From contig JAOXYB010035074.1 in assembly GCA_028565635.1 (NCBI GenBank), positions 1 to 13,963 of the forward strand: a stretch of 13,963 nucleotides of DNA, given 5' to 3'. The notes beneath the pieces were generated by a model that searched no databases, was not told the origin of the DNA, and was given only the letters and a program-made list of their open reading frames with translations. This DNA comes from Phoronis ovalis (Eukaryota; Phoronida; Phoronidae). The number at the start of each line of letters is the position of its first letter. Positions within the stretch are counted from its first letter, which is position 1. This document shows, in pieces, positions 7,688 through 13,963 of the stretch. The position numbers and the translations under genes were made by a program.

Positions 7688-10600
7688 GTATGAAAATTTA
7701 ATTTCAGGGTACAATTGGGAAATAGCCCCTACCTGTTGTCATACCTCCAGGATCCTTACAACCATGTTGCTATCAACAAATATTTTTCAAAATTATATCA
7801 AGATGTTATTTTCACGTTATTTAATAATTTATAAATTAGTAATTACAGTGCATGCCGAAAGATAATGATTCCTACTCGCATGACTCCTACTATGGACAGC
7901 CTACAGCTTGTTTGTAGGAGTCATGGCCGGCGAATTGGAATTGAAGTTCTTTCAACTTGTCTTCGTCAGTTCGTGGCAGTTGGACTACAGAGTGAAAGAG
8001 CTTGGTTCCATTATCAACAGTAGCAATTAAAAATATTAATAATGTAATGAGTGTGACGTATGGTAACAGAAAAGAAGGGACGTACACAGAGCAGAAAGGA
8101 AGTGGGTAATAGAAACGAGTTTCTTAAGTTTTCTTTAGGTACTAGGAGGTCCGGTAGGTGGCACTACAGGTGGGTAGGAGCTATTCCCCAAATTTCAGCA
8201 TCAGTCAAAATACATAGTGGGACACATTTTAAGTGATCTGAAAGTCTTGTGACTGAAATCCGTCTTCGATCTGGTCTTTAATTTCTATCCCATTTTTTTA
8301 CAGGCAAGAGAACATTGTTATCAGAGGCGTACAAGTGCAATGAGGCATGGAATCAGCGACTATCATCCCCTGTATTACAAAAAGTCAACATAGGTATCAG
8401 ATATTTGTCAAAGCGTATTAATTTTCTTATTCTTCCTAAACTATTATTAATGCAATTTATTAGTCCTCACTACAACCCTACTATGCCTTGCCTGACCTTA
8501 TGAAGCTTCATCAACTAGCAAGCAAGCCATAGTAGGGACATCCAGAACTAGTAATTTATTAGCCCGGGCTACACAGTCTATTGGTACAGCACAAATAAAT
8601 TACAAAATATTACACAAACCAAGTAATTTAAGATTAAGAAAACTACAATTACATCAGGCTATTTACACAATATAAATCAAATACAAAACAATGCGAAATC
8701 AAGGCAGGTTACAAATATATCTTACTTCTAAACTGTGTTATTAAGTCAGTTCAGCCAAAGGGTTCTTTTGACAGAGTTTTCTTTTAAGAATTTGTCTTTA
8801 TTTTTTAATCAATTATTAATTGTTGATTGCTTTATGCAATGTAATAATCAAATTTCAACCTGTTTCCTATCACTGTACTTTTTTTCAGATGACTTTTGCA
8901 TGAAGTTACATGACAAATTTGAGAAAGAAGGCCGTGTTAATGCCATAGACTTAGACATTGTAAGTATCAGATTGTTACAATAGAGGTTGAATCAAAAATT
9001 AGGTAAGATTATGCTACACGTCCAATTCTTGTCTTTTGAGAATTATTTTGCTATCTGCATAAAACTACATACCTCCGAGAGTCTCAGAACATTATACCCA
9101 AAACCTGTTAGAGATTCTACAGCTTATGCTGGATGTAGCTCTTATATGCATCATTTTAGCATAACGATTTTTCCTAGAATGTTATATTACACTTTCCTTC
9201 AATACCAGTATCTAGATACTCCGAACTTTGGTTTCCTAGCTTGTTCCAGTCATCTTCACTTAGAAGCACTCTCATGCTGCTGAACTGTTCATGGAACAGA
9301 TGACTACTTTCCATGATTTTTATTTAGCTCCTGCATAGGCTGTGCAGTGAATTTGGTTAGCATGTCAAATCACGAAGGCTAAGCCAGGAAATTACTGCTT
9401 CTTTAAATTAAAATGTTGGCTAGGAATTTGAATTTTGTAACAATCTAGCCTAAGCTACTGTAATTGTGACTCACTGCTATCATGCCTTTATAACAAAACT
9501 GCTGTAGAATACAATTTAGTGTTCGTTTTGGTATCAAGGATATATGTCAGACACCCTTAATACACAGATGATCATGTCAAATGTTCTATTCTGCCACAGA
9601 GCTACACTACTGTGGTGATGTTAATGTAAACCAACATGGATCTATTTTCAGATGATCAACAAGCTTGAGAATTTGAAAGCTATGGATATTACATTTGTTG
9701 AAAATATATTGGCAAAGTAAGTAAACTATATGTTATGGTATGGCTCATGCCCTGAGATAACCAATGACAGTCTCTTGTCTGCTACACTGTTCTCCCCATG
9801 GTGTTCTATAATCCATTTAGCTAATCACATATTTATATCCCTTTAGCTGTTTTGCACAAAATAGACTGCTGCCGACAATTTTACTAGTTAATGCTCATCG
9901 TAACCAAGTATAAACGTTTTTTGTTTTTCAGATTTCGTCAAACACAGGATGCCATAAAAGTGTTAGACTCTACGCATCATGCATTAGTGCGAGCATACAT
10001 GCTGATGGGTTATACAGACAGGCTAGTTTCCTTGATATCGGATAAGGTAACTCTCATAAATGCATAGCTGGCATGAAAGATAAATCTTGTTTTATTTTGA
10101 TCTGCCCACAGACAGCAGTAGTGTTCACTTTTGTTAAGTCTAAGGCCCCTCATCAGCAGAAATGACATCTAATGGTAACTTGTGAATTGACATAACCCAG
10201 TATAAGTAAACATCCATAATAAAATCAGTTATAACAACTTTACAACAACAGCTCACTGATTATGTAGTAAGATGCCACAATGGAACTGATTGTTGTGTTA
10301 TGTTCTTCTTTATAGTTGAAGTATGGTATTTTTCCTGATGTGTATTCGGCCAATATTCTAATGGATTTCTTTATAAAATCTAAGAAGTTTGCAGGTGTGC
10401 TGACAATTACTGTTGCTTATTAAACTTAAATCTAAAAAAAAGTAAATATATCGGAAATTATTCAAAACTTTTAAAATTGACTGTATAGAGTTGTTGTATG
10501 TACGTATAGTATTACTAAAGGTTACACGTATCGGCAGAGATATTATAATCCTGTTGTCTATGACTTCATACTTTATCTAATTACATTTGTTTGTACAAAA

Positions 10601-13106
10601 TAGGAAAACGTTGAGCCTGCAAGTTTCATTCAAAGCGTTACGCATTGAACTTTTTATTTGCTGTTCCAGATGCTGCGAAAATTGGCTGTGATCTAATGCT
10701 TCAAGAAATGCTAGCTCATCCAATCACAAATGTTCTTACAATATACGCATGTCGCATGACCTTGAAAAATATAGCTGAAACTGTGGAGGCAGTAGACAGC
10801 ACAGAAAATAAGGAAGATGATGAAGTGAGTTTGTATGAGTGAGACCAAGAATTTGTCAATGATAGACCCACAAGAATTGCTTTTTAAGTTAACGAAAGTT
10901 AATACTGTAGCTACGGCACTCCTGCATGAGTAACCATTCAGTTGTAACATAGGTTTAAATATACGTTTATTGCACAGTTAACTGGACTATGGCTAAATTG
11001 TGTTTGACAAAATGTTCAAAAAACTAATAAAATGTATGTTGTTTAGCACAATTAATGTTAAGGTGACACAGAAAGTTCTGCTGTTATCGTGACACCTTTA
11101 GTGTTGAAGATGTTTACACTATTGCAGTAATTTACTGTATTAATGTGTGACTACTAAGAAGATATTTTAAGAAAACAACAACAGAAGAAGTAGACTATTT
11201 GCATGCATTTGATGGTCGTTGGTTGCAAAACGATACATTCCCATCATGATGTGCTTTGTGAATAGCACTGGAAAAGTTTTGGTTATCAACTAGTGGCTCG
11301 ACCTAATATGTTATAGTGCTTTGATCAGATTTACAGGTTCTTTGGCATATGCAATTTCTTTCAAACTGTATTGGACTGAATTCTATGTCAGAAGAAAATG
11401 TTTTAACTCAATGTCTTAAATCTTTGCAAAACGAGTTTTACAGAGAGGTTTAATTAAGTTAATTTGCTTTTATTTTGGATTGTTTTCAGGAAATTGAATA
11501 TATCCCGATAAAATATGTTGTCAACCCATGGTATGATGATCATTTTGATATCATAGAAAACCGGAAAATTCTAGGTAAAACATTAGCCAAGGGTGCTTGT
11601 CAGCAGCAAAAAGATATTTGTCGAAGCATGGAATTGATGGGATGGGGATTTTATCAGAAGTTTGATCAAGGTCTGCAGTTAATTGCAAAATGCCAGGAAT
11701 CTAAGGAATGTAGTGGAATTCAACAAGAAGCGGTATGTACCAATGGAAACTTACAAGATTTTTACTAAGCCTCTGTGCTCTGCAACTTCAGTATCCTGGT
11801 ATTACTGGGAATTACAGATTAATATGGCTCGACTACACTGCGTGTATAGTGGTTTGTGATATCTACTGAAGTAATTTCTAGGTATTAGCTCAACAGTCTT
11901 AAGTTTTCACAGTAGTAGGTGTAATCCCTTTGTGTATATTAACTTTGATAATTTCAAATGAATGGCTATCCTACTTGAAACAAAAAGGAATTCAGACATG
12001 TCTTGCTAGATATTTAAAATTCAGCTACTGTATAGAAATGTAAAGTAGGGTCAAGTTGTTAGTGTTTCAACAAAGGCTCCGAAATTAGGAATACTGTCCT
12101 ACAGCTTTTACCTACACCAACATTTTCTGTATTTAAGCATGCCTTCAGCTAGTATTTTGTCTTTTACTAAATACCTTCTTGTTTCAGTTGGAAAGCTTTA
12201 AAACATCATTAGAATTAGCGGAAACAAAAACGGAAGACATTTCCAGGGAGCATGGAATGCTGACATTGGATGATGAACGTTTTAATGCACGAATTACAGA
12301 AGAAATAAAAGCACAATACCAAACACAGTTTCAGGTGAGTTTGAGTAATGTCACGGTATGACATATGGATCAAAGTTGCTGAACAGCACACTGTTATTTT
12401 TCTAGTGAAAGTTGTAAATTGAAGTTAAAAGACACTTGAATACATTTGGCTTATTTTAAATTTTGCATCTTGAATTAAGGACTTGAAATTCAACCTCAGT
12501 TTGTGAAATATTTGCTAAGCTTCACAAACTAACTTCAGTCACAACTTCTATACATATAAAATATGGCACTGTTTATATCTTGATGGGTTTCTGAGTTTTA
12601 TGATTTATAATTGCGAGAAAAAAATTAAATTAAACAGCTGTTATAGTTATGTACAACATCACTCCTGCATATTGCATTTTTAAGGTTAAAACACTAGTTA
12701 TTCAGCTTAGTTTGTATTTCAGGAGTTACACCAGCAATTGGTTAGTAGTAATAAAATATTATCAGACAATATGGATGAGGAATTAATTAAATTTGTTAAA
12801 TCAGAAGTAACCATTCATGAATCTAAAGACATTGATTCGCAGAAAGATTTATTTCAAATATGGGTCAAGCAAAGAGGAGAAGACCTGGATAGACAAATTA
12901 AACGGTATCTTGTCCATCAAAAGAAAATAATAATTGAACAAAAGTTGAAGGAACTCCAAGAGAAAGAAGAACTGCTGAATTACTTTGAAAATCTGGATGA
13001 GATTGAGGTGTCACAATTAAAAGCGCCCCCTGTTGTAGAAGCGGCGACAGCAGACTCTGATGAGGACGAGGAAATTGTAAATAAAAAACTCGAGAAAAAG
13101 CGATGA
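7618..13106 (+). CDS. MRPS27: Small ribosomal subunit protein mS27, mitochondrial (complete, ten exons)
   Basis: The exons are 7618-7687, 8304-8393, 8889-8959, 9652-9716, 9932-10046, 10316-10394, 10670-10824, 11490-11732, 12188-12334 and 12723-13106. They give 1419 nt, or 472 residues and a TGA stop, with all junctions GT–AG and in phase. mS27 is a pentatricopeptide-repeat-like component of the animal mitoribosome small subunit, needed for mitochondrial translation. Supporting marks are a basic N-terminus without acidic residues (import signal), the RTLLSEAY segment, the conserved KYGIFPD block followed by PPR-like helices (about 138–185), the NPWYDDHFD..ILGKTL segment (about 225–250), and a charged helical C-terminus (about 400–445). 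At 472 residues it is longer than the human protein (about 414), mostly in the charged region and tail. The start was chosen for the presequence and the ATGGCGGC context. The gene is transcribed divergently from CNDP2. Confidence 0.93.
7715..8191. repeat. Inverted-repeat-bounded segment in MRPS27 intron 1
   Basis: TTGGGAAATAGCCCCTACC (7715-7733) and GGTAGGAGCTATTCCCCAA (8173-8191) are reverse complements with 2 mismatches in 19. Weaker similarity (TGTTGT, CCTCC) continues inward. A second, perfect 12-bp inverted repeat lies inside (7879-7925). This suggests a foldback or MITE-type insertion, with no transposase. Confidence 0.5.
7879..7925. repeat. Perfect 12-bp inverted repeat with 23-nt loop
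   Basis: CATGACTCCTAC (7879-7890) and GTAGGAGTCATG (7914-7925) pair perfectly. It lies inside the inverted-repeat-bounded segment of MRPS27 intron 1. Confidence 0.85.
8304..8393 (+). CDS. MRPS27: MRPS27 exon 2
   Basis: Residues 24–53 plus one base. It begins GKRTLLSEAY, matching the start of the mature domain in animal mS27. The acceptor is TTTTACAG|G and the donor is ATAG|GTATCA. Confidence 0.92.
   Translation, partial: AREHCYQRRTSAMRHGISDYHPLYYKKST
8394..8888 (+). other. MRPS27 intron 2
   Basis: Intron with GTATCA donor and TTTTTCAG acceptor. It contains an inverted repeat at 8476-8537, and a 10-bp AGCCCGGGCT palindrome near 8560. No gene was recognised. Confidence 0.8.
8476..8537. repeat. 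16-bp inverted repeat (one mismatch)
   Basis: CCCTACTATGCCTTGC (8476-8491) and GCAAGCCATAGTAGGG (8522-8537) are reverse complements with one mismatch around a 30-nt loop, in MRPS27 intron 2. Confidence 0.8.
8889..8959 (+). CDS. MRPS27: MRPS27 exon 3
   Basis: It completes Asp54 and encodes residues 55–77 (DFCMKLHDKFEKEGRVNAID...). The acceptor is TTTTTCAG|A and the donor is ATT|GTAAGT, phase 0. Confidence 0.92.
8960..9651 (+). other. MRPS27 intron 3
   Basis: A 692-bp intron with GTAAGT donor and ATTTTCAG acceptor. The plus strand is open for about 98 codons at 8987-9283, but the stretch starts without ATG and its composition is not protein-like. No repeat was recognised. Confidence 0.8.
9652..9716 (+). 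CDS. MRPS27: MRPS27 exon 4
   Basis: Residues 78–98 plus two bases (MINKLENLKAMDITFVENIL, A). The acceptor is TATTTTCAG|A and the donor is AA|GTAAGT. Confidence 0.92.
9932..10046 (+). CDS. MRPS27: MRPS27 exon 5
   Basis: It completes Lys99 and encodes residues 100–137. HHALVRAYMLMGYTDRLVSL has the paired-helix character of a PPR-like repeat. The acceptor is TTTTTCAG|A and the donor is AAG|GTAACT. Confidence 0.93.
10316..10394 (+). CDS. MRPS27: MRPS27 exon 6 (conserved KYGIFPD block)
   Basis: Residues 138–163 plus one base. LKYGIFPDVYSANILMDFFI is the most recognisable mS27 segment and matches a PPR-type helix. The acceptor is CTTTATAG|T and the donor is GCAG|GTGTGC. Confidence 0.94.
10670..10824 (+). 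CDS. MRPS27: MRPS27 exon 7
   Basis: It completes Asp164 and encodes residues 165–215. AAKIGCDLMLQEM continues the helical repeat, and the exon ends in an acidic linker (NKEDDE). The acceptor is CTGTTCCAG|A and the donor is GAA|GTGAGT. Confidence 0.93.
10825..11489 (+). other. MRPS27 intron 7
   Basis: A 665-bp intron with GTGAGT donor and GTTTTCAG acceptor. A weak hairpin pairs AAGGTGACAC (11060-11069) with GTGACACCTT (11089-11098), one mismatch. Nothing else was recognised. Confidence 0.8.
11490..11732 (+). CDS. MRPS27: MRPS27 exon 8
   Basis: Residues 216–296, exactly 81 codons. It carries YVVNPWYDDHFDI and KILGKTLAKGA, a pattern of aromatic and glycine residues shared with vertebrate mS27, then the SMELMGWGFYQKFDQGL helix. 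The acceptor is GTTTTCAG|G and the donor is GCG|GTATGT. Confidence 0.94.
11733..12187 (+). other. MRPS27 intron 8
   Basis: A 455-bp intron with GTATGT donor and TTGTTTCAG acceptor. No repeat or gene was recognised. Confidence 0.8.
12188..12334 (+). CDS. MRPS27: MRPS27 exon 9
   Basis: Residues 297–345, exactly 49 codons. Charged and helical; it includes MLTLDDERFNARITEEIKAQ. The acceptor is TTGTTTCAG|T and the donor is CAG|GTGAGT. Confidence 0.92.
12335..12722 (+). other. MRPS27 intron 9
   Basis: A 388-bp AT-rich intron with GTGAGT donor and TATTTCAG acceptor. Nothing else was recognised. Confidence 0.8.
12723..13106 (+). CDS. MRPS27: MRPS27 exon 10 (terminal, coiled-coil tail)
   Basis: Residues 346–472 and the TGA stop. 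The central part (roughly 388–425) is a Lys/Glu/Leu/Gln-rich predicted coiled coil. It is followed by a DSDEDEE acidic cluster and a basic NKKLEKKR end. The acceptor is TATTTCAG|G. Confidence 0.93.
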   Translation, partial: ELHQQLVSSNKILSDNMDEELIKFVKSEVTIHESKDIDSQKDLFQIWVKQRGEDLDRQIKRYLVHQKKIIIEQKLKELQEKEELLNYFENLDEIEVSQLKAPPVVEAATADSDEDEEIVNKKLEKKR

Positions 13107-13500
13107 TGAGATTACACAACACCTGTTAACCGCTTCAATAATAATAAAATAAGGGCAAAGTCCCAATGCACCCATTACAATCTGTAAAGAAACTTTTTAG
13201 AATTCACTTTCACAGCATATCTCAAGGAAATACAGCTGGTCATTAATTTTTGGTTGTAATCTTGCTGTTATCAGAACACACTACTGCATGTAATGGAAAT
13301 ATTAAACCTTTTCTGAAATAATCCCTATTTTTAGCAGACAATAGTGAAGATTTATGCAATTGATGTTATTTAAAAAAAAATTTGATTGAATGACAGAATT
13401 GGTATTATATTCTGATAGATGCCCTGCTAAGGGTGAAAATTTGTAGTCATTTAAACTCCTATATTACATGTTCAAATAAAGTTTATTTGATGTCTGGTAA
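13107..13500 (+). other. MRPS27: MRPS27 3' UTR
   Basis: This non-coding region follows the TGA. There are two AATAAA signals, at 13143-13148 (about 37 nt after the stop) and 13475-13480. The second is followed by a T/G-rich stretch typical of a cleavage region, so the transcript probably ends shortly after 13490. The exact end is not visible. Confidence 0.55.
13475..13480 (+). terminator. Polyadenylation signal AATAAA (preferred)
   Basis: AATAAA is followed by TGTCTGG and other GT-rich sequence over the next 40 nt. An earlier AATAAA at 13143-13148 could give a short 3' UTR isoform. Confidence 0.5.
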
Positions 13501-13794
13501 TTTAGTGTTTTCATGTGCTACTATTGGAAACAAAACTGTACACAAAGTAACATTTTTGGATGTTGTTTTATTTACAAAAACAACATCCTATGTCCGAGTG
13601 TTCACAACAAGTAACAAGAAGTCCGGACCAGTTTACGGGCAAATTGCCCCGTTTTTTGCGTCTTGCCCTCGGGTTAAAGTTGGCTTATTGCCACTCGCCT
13701 TGTACGGGACAGTTAGTATCACTGGGACCACCTATTGGGAATACCAATAACTAACAAAGCAAAAGGCATTTTATTTACCGTTTAATAAATTATT

Positions 13795-13963
13795 GTACCC
13801 CCAGCAGTAGGCTGGAGGTACTTTGGATTTACCCTGTAACCGGCCGCGTCCACCGCGTCAAATTCACTGTGATCGAGATATCTCATGAAGGCAGTGTGAT
13901 ATCCATTTGAAACTTAAATCGTATATTACTCGCATTGTGACAATGAAGCCTATTGATTTTGGG
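13795..13963. repeat. Probable dispersed repeat, cut by the window end
   Basis: It opens with a hairpin: GTACCCCCAGC (13795-13805) and GCTGGAGGTAC (13811-13821) are reverse complements with one mismatch around a 5-nt loop. A GC-rich CCGGCCGCGTCCACCGCGTC segment follows, then GATCGAGATATCTCATGAA, ending CCTATTGATTTTGGG. This order of modules resembles a dispersed repeat I recall from mollusc and other marine invertebrate genomes. The name and boundaries are unknown. Confidence 0.45.

Noticed and set aside
7890-8123. Minus-strand frame with a membrane-like segment in MRPS27 intron 1
   Set aside because: It has no ATG, no clear splice acceptor upstream, and lies within an inverted-repeat-bounded segment. 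It is kept only as an observation, not called as a gene.
8735-8983. Plus-strand open frame of 82 codons around MRPS27 exon 3
   Set aside because: Only 8889-8959 is coding; the flanks are intron, as shown by the TTTTTCAG acceptor, the GTAAGT donor and correct phase with exons 2 and 4.
13433-13754. Two overlapping plus-strand open frames after MRPS27
   Set aside because: They start inside the 3' UTR, overlap each other in different frames, lack recognisable domains, and fall in a likely repeat.

Overview
The window is eukaryotic nuclear DNA. Both genes are split by GT–AG introns, there are no bacterial-style operons or ribosome binding sites, the introns are AT-rich, and they carry several short non-autonomous repeats. 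The proteins are animal-like, and the repeat types recall marine invertebrates. A mollusc or another non-vertebrate marine animal fits best, but the species cannot be fixed from sequence alone.

Two genes lie head to head. On the minus strand, from 7248 down to 326 and running off the left edge, is the 5' four-fifths of a CNDP2-type cytosolic non-specific dipeptidase (M20 metallopeptidase). Nine coding exons were resolved, giving 377 complete codons with every splice phase consistent. The last roughly 100 residues, including the final metal-binding His, must lie beyond position 1. On the plus strand, 7618 to 13106, is a complete ten-exon gene for mitochondrial small-subunit ribosomal protein mS27 (MRPS27), 472 residues. 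The start codons are only 369 bp apart, so 7249–7617 must hold both 5' leaders and probably a shared bidirectional promoter.

The most interesting coding observation is just upstream of the CNDP2 start. The same frame stays open, and an in-frame upstream ATG at 7386 would add 46 residues that look like a mitochondrial presequence, including an RNF-SSS-type processing motif. The outer ATG has a weak initiation context and the inner one a better context, as expected if one mRNA gives both a mitochondrial and a cytosolic enzyme.

The introns carry the other structure. CNDP2 intron 1 has a degenerate ~33-bp minisatellite. Intron 2 has three exact copies of a 30-bp unit, a 199-bp foldback element and a short degenerate array. 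Intron 3 has a 384-bp element with CCCGGGGG-type terminal inverted repeats and internal repeats. Intron 7 has a perfect 22-bp palindrome and intron 6 a perfect 14-bp one. MRPS27 intron 1 is bracketed by an inverted repeat. The right end, after the MRPS27 3' UTR, enters what looks like a dispersed repeat cut by the window edge. No RNA genes, CRISPR arrays or complete autonomous transposons were found.
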